Source: CAIUPE01 sp037131735
GTDB lineage: Bacteria > Pseudomonadota > Alphaproteobacteria > Rhizobiales > Beijerinckiaceae
Reading direction: 5' to 3'
Assembly (NCBI GenBank): GCA_037131735.1
Contig: JBAXQM010000005.1
Location: 73,998-137,997, forward strand
DNA: 64,000 bases
The notes beneath the pieces were generated by a model. It saw only the letters and a program-made list of their open reading frames with translations. It ran no database searches and was not told the origin of the DNA. The position numbers were made by a program, and so were the translations under genes. Position 1 is the stretch's first letter; the number at the start of each line of letters is the position of its first letter. Positions 8,743 to 16,823 of this stretch are shown here, one piece after another.

Positions 8743-9456
8743 ATGAAACTGACCTGGCTCGGCCATTCGGCTTTTCGCGTTGAAATCGGCGCGTCCATGC
8801 TGCTGATTGATCCGTTTTTGAAGGGAAATCCAAGCTTCAAGGGCAAGTTCGCCGAAGTCACCAAGGGCGTGACCCATATTCTCCTCACCCATGGCCATGA
8901 CGACCATGTCGGCGATGCCGCAGAGATTGGTGCCAAGGCCAATGCGAAAAAACAGAAGCCGCAGATTGTTTCCAATTATGAAATCTGTGCCCATCTCGCC
9001 TCTAAAGGCGCGGACAATATGAACCCAGGCAATACGGGTGGCACGGTCGATTGCGGCGGCTTCACTGTGAGCTTTACCGATGCAAAACATTCGTCGGGCA
9101 CGGTGGAAAAGGGCAAGAGCATTTATCTTGGTAATCCGAATGGCCTCGTGATCAAGGCGCAGGGCGAGAGGACGCTTTATCACATGGGAGATACGGACCT
9201 CTTTTCAGACATGGCTTTGATCGCTGAATTGCATCAGCCCGACATTGTTTTGATTCCTGTTGGTGACCGCTTCACCATGGGCGCGGAGATGGCGGCGATT
9301 GCACTCAATCGTTATCTTAAGCCGTCAATGGCAATTCCGATTCACTACGGCACCTTTCCGATGCTGGCGCTCGATGCCTCGGCATTTCAGAAGGCGATGA
9401 AAGGCTCCAAGACGAAAGTGATCGTGCCTGAAGTTGGCGCGACACTTGAGATGTAG
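8743..9456 (+). CDS. UPF0173 family metal-dependent hydrolase
   Basis: A 237-residue metallo-beta-lactamase-fold protein of the UPF0173 (YtkL-like) family, near the usual length of 225-240. MKLTWLGHSAF at the N-terminus and the metal motif LLTHGHDDHVGD (HxHxDH) are diagnostic; further ligands are H in SSGTVE context, D in YHMGDTDLFSDM and H in IPIHYGTFP. The start at ATG 8743 is chosen over a GTG 15 bases upstream because GAGG lies nine bases before it and the family begins with M-K-(L/I)-T-(W/Y)-x-G-H. It is a monocistronic gene, divergent from the molybdoenzyme operon and convergent with the GH20-like gene. The physiological substrate of the family is unknown. Confidence 0.88.
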   Translation: MKLTWLGHSAFRVEIGASMLLIDPFLKGNPSFKGKFAEVTKGVTHILLTHGHDDHVGDAAEIGAKANAKKQKPQIVSNYEICAHLASKGADNMNPGNTGGTVDCGGFTVSFTDAKHSSGTVEKGKSIYLGNPNGLVIKAQGERTLYHMGDTDLFSDMALIAELHQPDIVLIPVGDRFTMGAEMAAIALNRYLKPSMAIPIHYGTFPMLALDASAFQKAMKGSKTKVIVPEVGATLEM

Positions 9457-9532
9457 GTCGTCTAACGATACACAATCTCGTTTTTTGAAATTCAAAAGCG
9501 CGAAGATTTTCAAGATCAGCGCGGAGTCCAAA

Positions 9533-9551
9533 GGGGGCCTTTTAGGCCCCC
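9533..9551. terminator. Hairpin between convergent genes, bidirectional terminator-like
   Basis: GGGGGCCT-TTT-AGGCCCCC is a perfect eight-base-pair, GC-rich inverted repeat between the convergent UPF0173 and GH20-like genes. On the minus strand the hairpin is followed by TTT. It includes the stop codon of the GH20-like gene (9542-9544), so termination would sit at the very end of that reading frame. Confidence 0.6.
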
Positions 9552-11179
9552 ATATAGATACGCCGTGAGATTTGCTCTTCGAGCGTGAGCCAACGGCGAC
9601 CCGCTTCATCGTCGGCGCGATGGTCGGCTGCGCGCCGCTTCAAGGCGTGGAGCCGCTCGACGGGGAGCTTTTGATGCGCATCAAGCTCTTCGGCGATGGC
9701 GACGAATGCGCGAGCGGCATCCTTGCCGCCGATGAGTGGCGCGACATCTTCATCAAGAAATGTTTCCCATGATAAAGTGGGCGACCATGAAAACCGCGCA
9801 AAAGCCAGATAAGATAATTCAACGCTCGCAAGATAGGGCGACGGCTCTCCCCATACGGTTAGCCCCTTCATTCCGGTTCGCAAACAAAGCGCCGCCATAT
9901 CTGAAAACACGCGGGCGTTGAGCGCATAGCGTTCGCTCCGTTCATCACCATTCCATTGGCAGGCAAATTGACACCGGAGTACATTGGGCTGCATCGGCAA
10001 GCCCTCAATATAAGCTCTCGTCAATTCATTTTTGATGCGCGTCCAATAAGTCCTATTTGTTGTGTGTTGATAAATTCCACCAGGAGGCAAGCGCTTTTGG
10101 GCTTCCAGTGAAACAGGATCGAGAAGATTGTCCCATTGGATTTCGCTATAAATCCAGAGATCGTCTTTGCGTGTTTTGGCTGTTCGGAACAGGCGTGGAA
10201 AATTATCGGCCATATCGGTGTGTGACCAATAATCACCATGAACCTCTTTGCGTCGCGCGGCTTCGCGTTCATTGGCGCGACGCGCGACACAGCGTGAGCA
10301 TCCGCACACACCATAGTCACCGGCTTCAATATTGATTCCGCCAATATCGAATGTCTCGGTGAGCCAGGCGACGCCTTCTTCCATCCACGCCATGGTTTCG
10401 GGCGCGGAGGGGCAGGCGGAAAGTGTGTAATCCGATTTCGGAAAATTGAGAGGGAAGGCGAGATCTGCAATCTGGAAGCCCACGCCCTTTTCAAGTGTCG
10501 CAGCGTGTTGGGGATTCGCTTTCAACCATGTTGCGAGATTAAACTTATGGTCACCTTCCCAATAAACGCCGCCATAAGAGCCAATGGCAATGCCGGGCAG
10601 AATCCGAACGCCGCGTTCGGTCGCATAGCGACACAGCTCTTTTGCGGCTTCAATGCCGCCATGCGGATCCCGTAAAAATCCATAAATGACAATAGCGGCA
10701 ATGCGATTGCGTGAGCAAAAATCGACGCAGCGTTTATAGTCGCTCAGAAAGCCGGACGGCGGCTTTTGATATGGATTAAAAACGCCGATCTCTTGTTGAC
10801 CGATTTGAGAGAGTTCCCAATTGGTCGAGTGATCCCATGTCCAAAAGGTGCGATAGGTAAGCCTTGGCACCTGATAGATCGTGTCAACCGAAACGCTGAG
10901 AAGATCCGGTTGATCGCCGCCGCGTTTGATAAGCTCTTCAACACCATAGATAACGCCTGAAAACGGACCGCCGGAAATTGTCACTCGTTCCGGTGTGGCC
11001 TCAATGCGAAACGCGCCTTCGGGAAGTGCCTTATCTTCAGAGAGCCTGATTGTTTGTCCGCTTTCGCTTTGATGCCAATTGATTTTAGGGAAGGCTTCAG
11101 AAAGACGCCGGAGCGCATGAGGAAACTGCGCGGCACCAAGAACACCAATTGATGTGTGAAATTGATGGTGGTTCGTCAT
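9542..11179 (-). CDS. GH20/GH67-like glycoside hydrolase-fold protein, unknown substrate
   Basis: A 545-residue soluble protein without a signal peptide. Residues about 40-90 look like the small alpha/beta domain found before GH20 and GH67 catalytic barrels (EGAFRIEATPERVTISGG, then GVIYGVEELIK). The region about 100-450 looks like a TIM barrel: YRTFWTWDHSTNW, RILPGIAIGSYGG, and GINIEAGDYGVCGCSRC with C292, C294 and C297 beside E285 and D288. The C-terminal 100 residues are helical. I do not recognise a characterised family member. The start overlaps the stop of the transaminase gene (ATGA), making it the last gene of a four-gene operon. A cytoplasmic enzyme acting on a glycoside or amino-sugar derivative is possible; the catalytic residues are not proven. 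Confidence 0.6.
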   Translation of the reverse strand: MTNHHQFHTSIGVLGAAQFPHALRRLSEAFPKINWHQSESGQTIRLSEDKALPEGAFRIEATPERVTISGGPFSGVIYGVEELIKRGGDQPDLLSVSVDTIYQVPRLTYRTFWTWDHSTNWELSQIGQQEIGVFNPYQKPPSGFLSDYKRCVDFCSRNRIAAIVIYGFLRDPHGGIEAAKELCRYATERGVRILPGIAIGSYGGVYWEGDHKFNLATWLKANPQHAATLEKGVGFQIADLAFPLNFPKSDYTLSACPSAPETMAWMEEGVAWLTETFDIGGINIEAGDYGVCGCSRCVARRANEREAARRKEVHGDYWSHTDMADNFPRLFRTAKTRKDDLWIYSEIQWDNLLDPVSLEAQKRLPPGGIYQHTTNRTYWTRIKNELTRAYIEGLPMQPNVLRCQFACQWNGDERSERYALNARVFSDMAALCLRTGMKGLTVWGEPSPYLASVELSYLAFARFSWSPTLSWETFLDEDVAPLIGGKDAARAFVAIAEELDAHQKLPVERLHALKRRAADHRADDEAGRRWLTLEEQISRRIYMGA

Positions 11180-12108
11180 AGCGATTCAGCCTTCTGATCG
11201 TAATTGACCGGAGTTACATGCCATCCGGCGCGATGCTGTTCCCAATAAAAATCTTTCAACGCGATGCTGATGGGTCCGGGGCTCCCATTGCTCATAATAT
11301 GACCATTGATTTTTGAAACGGGGACGAGTCCGCCAGCGGTCGAGGTGCAGAAGGCTTCGTCGGCCGTCATCAAATCCTCGTAACGCAAAGGTGCAATTTC
11401 AGCTTTGATGTTTTTGAGTGCGCAAAGTTCAAGCGCGCTGCGCCGTGTGATGCCTTCAAGCACACCGCGATCTGGTGTGAACACTTTGCCATCGCGGATT
11501 ATGAAGATATTGAAGCCAGGCCCTTCGGTGACATAGCCCTCATGGTCGAGAAGAAGGGTTGTATCAAAATCCTCATCATGCGCTTCGAGCAAGCCTTGGG
11601 TAAAATCACCCCAGTGATAATTTTTGACGGTCGGGTCAATAGCATCAGGGCTGATGCGCTGTTTAGAGGCCAACCGAATATGAGCGCCGCGCTCTTGTAC
11701 CGCTTTTGGCACAATATCGATCCAAGGCACGGCATAGGCCATGAAGGTGTTCGCGCAATCGGCGGGGCGGCGCGAGCCATATATTTTCGGACGCCCACGC
11801 GTCGAAATCATCGCTACATAAGACTCACGTAAATTGGCCAAAGACACGCAACGGTCGAGAATCACTTTCATCTCATCTCGTGTGTTAGGCGGTGCCAAGC
11901 GCATTTGACCCAATGAGCGTTCAAAGCGGTCGAGATGATCATCAAGCCGGAAAAATCCGCCATTCCATACATGCACGACGTCGTAAGTGACATCGGAGCG
12001 CGTGAAGCCCCAATCAAGAATTGATATCTGTGCTTCTGTAATCGGAACAAAAGTGCCGTTAACGAAAGCCGCACCAGAGGAAAAATCTTTTGCTTGATGT
12101 TGGGTCAT
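11176..12108 (-). CDS. Fold-type IV PLP aminotransferase, (R)-selective amine transaminase-like
   Basis: A 310-residue class IV aminotransferase. The PLP lysine is K162 in IDPTVKNYHWGDF; the phosphate-binding and cofactor loop E195-GPGFN and the late STAGGLVPV stretch are in place. From memory it is far closer to the Arthrobacter (R)-amine transaminase ATA-117 type than to IlvE or D-alanine aminotransferase. Shared segments are ILDWGFTRSDVTYDV, the VWNGGFFRLDDH loop, AIDPTVKN, LTEGxGFNI, TPDRGVLEGITRRS and the C-terminal FYWEQHRAGW. It should therefore transaminate an (R)-amine or D-amino-acid-like substrate. It lies between a cupin and the GH20-like gene in one minus-strand operon headed by a RidA-like protein. 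Confidence 0.82.
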   Translation of the reverse strand: MTQHQAKDFSSGAAFVNGTFVPITEAQISILDWGFTRSDVTYDVVHVWNGGFFRLDDHLDRFERSLGQMRLAPPNTRDEMKVILDRCVSLANLRESYVAMISTRGRPKIYGSRRPADCANTFMAYAVPWIDIVPKAVQERGAHIRLASKQRISPDAIDPTVKNYHWGDFTQGLLEAHDEDFDTTLLLDHEGYVTEGPGFNIFIIRDGKVFTPDRGVLEGITRRSALELCALKNIKAEIAPLRYEDLMTADEAFCTSTAGGLVPVSKINGHIMSNGSPGPISIALKDFYWEQHRAGWHVTPVNYDQKAESL

Positions 12109-12120
12109 GGCTATGAAGAT

Positions 12121-12516
12121 TTAAAATTCGGGTTTGAGGGGAATCGGCAAAGGCGCGTTCGCGCTGCCCTGTTTCAATTCAACAGTCGTGAAGCTCAGAT
12201 CGGTGTCACCAATATTCTCAAGATCATGGATCATGCGTTCGCCTAATCCATAGGTGAAATGTTTGGTTGTACCCAGCTCATAGCTGGTCTCAATATATTT
12301 GCCGTCTGCAAGTGTTGAGCGAGATCTACCTGCGCTCAGCGCGGTCCAGAAATAATTCAAGACATGCGTGTGAAATGCCACGCGCTCACCGGGCTTGAGA
12401 TCTATCCGCCAGACGCGCACGGCTTCAGTTTCGGAAAGCAATCGTTGCCCAACCAGTCCATTGCCCGGTGAAAGTGCTTTATCGAGTTCAGCTTTGCGAT
12501 GATCATCCATGATCAT
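12121..12516 (-). CDS. Small cupin-fold protein
   Basis: About 131 residues, a single beta-barrel of cupin type: LKPGERVAFHTHVLNYFW gives the HxH of cupin motif 1, followed by YELGTTKHFTYGLGERMIHDLENIGDTDLSFTTVEL as the second half (written here only as a span; the key residues are H of GERMIHDLEN and the final beta strands). ATG 12516 overlaps the stop of the RidA-like gene (ATGA) and is preferred; ATG 12510 is an alternative. It is only 12 bases from the transaminase start. Likely a small-molecule binding or isomerising/oxidising enzyme serving the same pathway; the substrate is unknown. Confidence 0.7.
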   Translation of the reverse strand: MIMDDHRKAELDKALSPGNGLVGQRLLSETEAVRVWRIDLKPGERVAFHTHVLNYFWTALSAGRSRSTLADGKYIETSYELGTTKHFTYGLGERMIHDLENIGDTDLSFTTVELKQGSANAPLPIPLKPEF

Positions 12517-12968
12517 ATTTCCGCATAGAGTACAACGAGTGATGTGCAATCAAGCGGCATCACCGGATTGGTGTAGATCATGCGCGTATGGCGGCCTTTA
12601 TCTTGAAACACCTCATTAATGAGATCGGACGCACCATTCAAACATTTCGGATGGTCTTTGTAAGACTCATCGACCCACATTGTGCCTTCAAGCCGCACAA
12701 TGCGTTTGACCTTTGAAAGTTCACCCACCGCTTCGCGGATTTGTGCAATCGCGTTCAAGCATGACAACTGACAAGAGAGATAACCCTCGTCGCCCGAAAG
12801 CTCGCGCCCGATGCGTCCGGTATAGATAAGCTTGCCGTCGCGCCAGGGCAGATTGCCGGATGTCATCACGACGTTCCCGCTAATCGCCCAAGGCACATAA
12901 TTGGCCACCGCGCCCGCGGCTTGCGGCAAAGTGAGCCCGAGTTTCTCGATGCGTTGTTCCGGTGTCAT
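12513..12968 (-). CDS. RidA/YjgF/YER057c family protein
   Basis: A 151-residue member of the Rid family, of the slightly longer subgroup that starts with P-E-x-R-I/L-xx-LG-(L/I)-x-LP. Segments ISGNVVMTSGNLPWRDGK and YLSCQLSCLNAIAQIREAVG are typical. Rid proteins hydrolyse enamine/imine intermediates released by PLP enzymes; the neighbouring transaminase is the obvious partner. The start at ATG 12968 has GGGAGGATCC upstream with good spacing. Longer readings would run back through the tRNA gene at 13058-13133 and are false. It heads the four-gene operon. Confidence 0.85.
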   Translation of the reverse strand: MTPEQRIEKLGLTLPQAAGAVANYVPWAISGNVVMTSGNLPWRDGKLIYTGRIGRELSGDEGYLSCQLSCLNAIAQIREAVGELSKVKRIVRLEGTMWVDESYKDHPKCLNGASDLINEVFQDKGRHTRMIYTNPVMPLDCTSLVVLYAEI

Positions 12969-13057
12969 GGTGCGGATCCTCCCAAGCGCCATCGTTCCCG
13001 AAACGCGGGTGGATGCCAAGGGCGAAAGGTGTGGCGCTTTTAAGTTATTGAAATAAT

Positions 13058-13133
13058 TGGTGGGCCCGGCAGGACTCGAACCTGCAACCAGACCGTTATG
13101 AGCGGCCGGCTCTAACCATTGAGCTACAGGCCC
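13058..13133 (-). tRNA. tRNA-Ile (anticodon CAT, lysidine-modified type)
   Basis: A complete 76-base cloverleaf including an encoded CCA. The acceptor GGGCCTG pairs with CGGGCCC; the D-arm is GCTC-AATGGTTA-GAGC; the anticodon stem-loop is GGCCG-CTCATAA-CGGTC with CAT at 34-36; the T-arm is GCAGG-TTCGAGT-CCTGC. The CTCATAA loop and overall sequence match tRNA-Ile2 (CAT read as lysidine-AT after TilS modification), as in E. coli ileX, rather than initiator or elongator tRNA-Met. It lies about 90 bases upstream of the RidA-like gene in the same direction. Confidence 0.93.
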
Positions 13134-13220
13134 GCCGCGGGACGCGCGGCCCCGAATGCGGATTTTGTCGTGATAGCGGGACTCGGCCTCCGCCGCAATC
13201 GGGCGTGTCAAAGGACGAGC

Positions 13221-14408
13221 TCAGTCGCGTGTCGGCTTTAACAGCGGAATTGCCAGAAGAATCATCGATGCCGCTAAGCCCGAGAGCAGAAAGGCGCTGT
13301 CCGCGCCCTTTGCGTCCCATAGCCATCCCGTCAGTGCATTGCCGAGGAGCATCGCTACCCCGCTTGCAAGATTGAACAGGCCGAACGCCGTGCCGCGCAA
13401 ATCCATGGGGGCGGCATCGGCAATAAATGTTGCGAGCAAGCCTTGCGTAAGTGCGAGATGAACACCCCATAGCGCAATGCCGAGGGCAACGCCCCAAAGC
13501 GATGACGCTAGCGACAGGCTCAGCGCCGCGCTCGTGAGCGCAATGATTCCAATGGCCAACACCATGCGGCGCGAGAGGCGATCAGACAGCGCGCCTGCGG
13601 GCCAAGCCAAAACCGAATAGACAATATTCATCGCAATCAGAACAAAAGGCGCGAAAGCGAGCGGGAGGCCAAGATCAGACGCGCGCAAGATCAAGAAGGC
13701 ATCGGACACACGCGCAAAAGATAATACCGCGCTGATGCCCAACGCCATCCAAAACGCCGTCGGCATTATGCTTAAAGCCGCGCGCGAGAGCGGAAATCCT
13801 TTTGCTGTGCCTTTGGTTATGTTTGTCTCGGGCACAAACACAAATAAGACCGCCACCGATAAAAATGCCGGAATACAGGCAATCCAAAAAACCAGAGTGA
13901 AATCATTAGAAGCGAAAAGCATGAGCCCCATTGCGATGAGAGGGCCCAGAAAAGCACCAATTGAATCGAGAGACTGGCGTAACCCGAACGCTTCACCACG
14001 GCGATCAAGGGGCGCGAGATCGGCAACAAGCGCATCGCGTGGTGCGCCGCGTATGCCTTTGCCGATGCGATCAATGAATCGCGCCGCAATGATGATGCTG
14101 AGCGAAGACGCAAGCGGAAAGAGCGGTTTTGTTAACGCCGCGAGTCCGTAACCGAGAAGTGCTAGTGTTTTGCGTTTGCCGGTGATGTCTGAGATGACGC
14201 CTGAAAAGAGTTTGACGATCAGCGCGGTCGCTTCCGCAATCCCTTCAATCAAACCAACGGCAAACACACCTGCGCCCAGTGTGCCGGTGATATAGAGGGG
14301 TAAAAACGCATGAATCATCTCGGAAGAGACATCCATAAAGAGGCTCGTGAAGCCAAGCGCCCAGATAGCCGCAGGGAGGGGAGCGGAGAACAGGGTAAAC
14401 CGTTTCAT
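13221..14408 (-). CDS. MFS transporter
   Basis: A 395-residue protein with about 12 membrane segments. It starts directly with a hydrophobic segment (LPAAIWALGFTSLFMDVSSEM), and carries an MFS signature loop (GVISDITGKRK) and the downstream RFIDRIGKGIRGAPRDALVAD stretch that defines a subgroup of bacterial drug/sugar efflux-like carriers. ATG 14408 is chosen because AGGG lies eight bases upstream; TTG 14447 and ATG 14444 have no ribosome binding site and run into the acetyltransferase stop. It follows that gene by about 35 bases on the same strand, so the two are probably cotranscribed. The substrate is unknown. Confidence 0.85.
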   Translation of the reverse strand: MKRFTLFSAPLPAAIWALGFTSLFMDVSSEMIHAFLPLYITGTLGAGVFAVGLIEGIAEATALIVKLFSGVISDITGKRKTLALLGYGLAALTKPLFPLASSLSIIIAARFIDRIGKGIRGAPRDALVADLAPLDRRGEAFGLRQSLDSIGAFLGPLIAMGLMLFASNDFTLVFWIACIPAFLSVAVLFVFVPETNITKGTAKGFPLSRAALSIMPTAFWMALGISAVLSFARVSDAFLILRASDLGLPLAFAPFVLIAMNIVYSVLAWPAGALSDRLSRRMVLAIGIIALTSAALSLSLASSLWGVALGIALWGVHLALTQGLLATFIADAAPMDLRGTAFGLFNLASGVAMLLGNALTGWLWDAKGADSAFLLSGLAASMILLAIPLLKPTRD

Positions 14409-14443
14409 GGCCATCCCTATGGCATGATTGATATCAAGCGGCA

Positions 14444-15007
14444 TCAAAAATGAGACGTTATGTTTCTCGGAGAGGGCGGCCTATTTTCGATCTTCTCAAT
14501 CGTGTTGGCTTTCCCGAAGTGTCGGTAAACCAAATCGGTTGAATCAGGCCTTTTGGCCGTAGCGTCGCGCTTTGCCCCAAGGCGCTCGGCAAGTTTGGCT
14601 GATCTTATATTTTCTGGATCAATATAGCTAACGAGTGTTTCAAGATGTCGGGTCTTGTACGCCCAGTCGCGCAAAGCTAACGCGGCCTCATAGGCGATGC
14701 TTTGACCTTCCGCCTCCTGATACACGAACCAACCAAGTTCCCATTCCGGAAAAAGCGGCCCGTAATTAATGCCGACTTGTCCGAGGCACTTGCCAGTAGC
14801 GGTATCCTCGATCATCAGCGCGCCGCAGCCAAATAGGCTCCATTGGGCGTGATCGGCGCAAAACATTCCCCACGCCATCGATTTCGAGAACGGGCCGCCG
14901 ATATACATCGCCCGATCCGACGCCATGAGACCGTGATAGGCATCCCAATCCGTCGCATTCATCGGGCGTAGGGTCAGGCGGGCAGTGTTTAAAGTTGGAA
15001 TTGTCAT
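14444..15007 (-). CDS. GNAT family N-acetyltransferase (RimJ/RimL-like)
   Basis: A 187-residue protein of the acetyltransferase_3 type. The N-terminus TARLTLRPMNATDWDAY is typical of the RimJ/RimL group; the acetyl-CoA-binding region is represented by CLGQVGINYGPLFPEWELGW and YEAALALRDWAY; the C-terminal SYIDPENIRSAKLAERLGA motif completes the fold. The start at ATG 15007 is taken because an upstream extension would be antisense to the ettA gene. The upstream region is shared with the divergent ettA. The acceptor could be a small molecule, antibiotic or ribosomal protein N-terminus; it cannot be told. Confidence 0.85.
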   Translation of the reverse strand: MTIPTLNTARLTLRPMNATDWDAYHGLMASDRAMYIGGPFSKSMAWGMFCADHAQWSLFGCGALMIEDTATGKCLGQVGINYGPLFPEWELGWFVYQEAEGQSIAYEAALALRDWAYKTRHLETLVSYIDPENIRSAKLAERLGAKRDATAKRPDSTDLVYRHFGKANTIEKIENRPPSPRNITSHF

Positions 15008-15099
15008 ATTTTCTAGCTCTGGATCCCTTTTGCAACAATTTGATGTCGAATTAGCCGCGTAAAGGGTGCCCGATTGAGAGAATCCTTGCTCCCGGGGGA

Positions 15100-15117
15100 C
15101 CGTATCGTTACATACGG
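15100..15117 (+). other. Hairpin in the leader between acetyltransferase and ettA
   Basis: CCGTAT-CGTTAC-ATACGG is a perfect six-base-pair inverted repeat about 40 bases before the ettA start, in the divergent intergenic region. It may be an operator or a leader structure; no known motif is recognised. Confidence 0.4.
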
Positions 15118-15157
15118 GCCCAATCGATTTCCCCCTTGAAGTGGAGCGTTCGGCGTT

Positions 15158-16816
15158 ATGGCGCGGCAATTTATCTATCATATGCAGGGTCTTACGAAGA
15201 CCTGGCCCGGCGGCAAAAAGGTTTTGGACAATATCCATTTGTCCTTCTATCCGGATGCGAAAATCGGTGTGCTCGGCGTCAACGGCTCGGGTAAATCGAC
15301 GCTCCTCAAAATCATGGCCGGTATCGACAAGGAATTTGTCGGCGAAGGCTGGGTCGCAGACGGCGCGCGCGTGGGCTATCTCGCGCAAGAACCGCCGCTT
15401 GATGACGCGCTCGATGTGCGTGGCAATGTGATGCTCGGTGTCGCCGCTCAAAAAGCTGTGCTCGATCGCTACAACGAACTCGCGATGAATTACTCGGACG
15501 AGACCGCGGACGAGATGATGAAGTTGCAAGACGAGATTGAAGCCAAGGGGCTTTGGGATCTCGATTCAAAAGTTGATCAGGCGATGGATGCTTTGCGTTG
15601 CCCGCCGGACGATGCAGATGTGACAAAGCTTTCGGGCGGTGAACGTCGCCGCGTAGCGCTTTGCCAACTCTTGCTTGCGCAGCCAGAATTGCTGCTGCTT
15701 GACGAACCGACCAACCATCTCGACGCGGAAACCGTCTCATGGCTTGAAGGTCATTTGCGCACCTATCCGGGTGCAATTTTGATCGTCACCCATGACCGTT
15801 ACTTCCTCGACAATGTGACGGGCTGGATTTTGGAACTCGATCGCGGTCGCGGTATTCCTTACGAAGGTAATTACACGAGCTGGCTCGCACAGAAGCAGAA
15901 GCGCTTGATCCAGGAAGGTCGTGAATCCGAGTCGCAACAAAAAGCACTCGAGCGCGAACAGGAATGGATTTCGCAAAGTCCGAAAGCGCGTCAGGCCAAA
16001 TCAAAAGCGCGTATCCAGCGCTATGATGATCTCGTCCAGAAGCAGAATGATCGTGCATCGGGTCCGTCTGTGGCGCAGATCATTATTCCGGTGGCCGAAC
16101 GCTTGGGTAACAACGTCATTGATTTTGACGGTCTGTCGAAAGGCTATGGCGACAAGCTGTTGATCGATAATCTCACCTTCAAATTGCCGCCCGGTGGCAT
16201 TGTTGGTGTGATCGGTCCGAACGGTGCGGGTAAGACCACGCTCTTCCGCATGATTACCGGCCAAGAAAAGCCGGACAACGGTACGATCACCATCGGTGAA
16301 TCGGTGCAGCTCGGTTATGTCGATCAGTCGCGTGATGCGTTGGATGCCAACAAAACCGTCTGGGAAGAAATTTCTGGCGGCAATGAAATCATCTATCTCG
16401 GCAAGCGCGAAATCAATTCGCGCGGCTATTGCTCGACCTTCAATTTCAAGGGCGGCGACCAGCAGAAAAAAGTTGGTATGCTTTCGGGCGGTGAGCGCAA
16501 CCGCGTCCATCTTGCAAAAATGTTGAAGAGCGGTGCGAATGTGTTGCTGCTCGACGAACCCACCAATGATCTCGACGTCGAAACCCTGCGCGCATTGGAA
16601 GAAGCTTTAGAAGATTTCGCCGGTTGCGCTGTGATCATCTCGCATGATCGCTTCTTCCTCGATCGTATCGCCACACATATGCTCGCTTTTGAAGGCGACA
16701 GCCATGTTGAATGGTTCGAAGGCAATTTCGCCGATTACGAAGAAGACAAAAAGAGACGCCTCGGAATCGATTCAACAATTCCGAAGCGCATCAAATATAA
16801 GAAGCTGACGCGATAA
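15158..16816 (+). CDS. ettA: Energy-dependent translational throttle protein EttA (ABC-F)
   Basis: A 552-residue soluble protein with two ABC ATPase domains and no membrane part. The first has Walker A GVNGSGKST (about 39-47), signature LSGGERRRV (about 158-166) and Walker B LLLLDEPTNHLD; the second has Walker A GPNGAGKTT near 353 and LSGGERNRV later. The linker between domains contains the charged PtIM helices (RLIQEGRESESQQKALERE). The length and the N-terminus (xxYIMxxLTKTxPGGKxVL-like) match EttA, which gates the ribosomal E site according to the ATP/ADP ratio, better than Uup or other ABC-F types. Monocistronic on the plus strand. Confidence 0.93.
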   Translation: MARQFIYHMQGLTKTWPGGKKVLDNIHLSFYPDAKIGVLGVNGSGKSTLLKIMAGIDKEFVGEGWVADGARVGYLAQEPPLDDALDVRGNVMLGVAAQKAVLDRYNELAMNYSDETADEMMKLQDEIEAKGLWDLDSKVDQAMDALRCPPDDADVTKLSGGERRRVALCQLLLAQPELLLLDEPTNHLDAETVSWLEGHLRTYPGAILIVTHDRYFLDNVTGWILELDRGRGIPYEGNYTSWLAQKQKRLIQEGRESESQQKALEREQEWISQSPKARQAKSKARIQRYDDLVQKQNDRASGPSVAQIIIPVAERLGNNVIDFDGLSKGYGDKLLIDNLTFKLPPGGIVGVIGPNGAGKTTLFRMITGQEKPDNGTITIGESVQLGYVDQSRDALDANKTVWEEISGGNEIIYLGKREINSRGYCSTFNFKGGDQQKKVGMLSGGERNRVHLAKMLKSGANVLLLDEPTNDLDVETLRALEEALEDFAGCAVIISHDRFFLDRIATHMLAFEGDSHVEWFEGNFADYEEDKKRRLGIDSTIPKRIKYKKLTR

Positions 16817-16823
16817 ACTCTTT

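Noticed and set aside
10021..10494. Frames overlapping the GH20-like gene in other phases
   Set aside because: Low-complexity shadow composition, no ribosome binding site and no family resemblance.
13221..14447. Start of the MFS gene at TTG 14447 or ATG 14444
   Set aside because: No ribosome binding site; ATG 14408 has AGGG at the right distance and precedes the first helix.
15008..15529. Upstream extension of the acetyltransferase frame
   Set aside because: It is antisense to the start of ettA; the family N-terminus begins at 15007.
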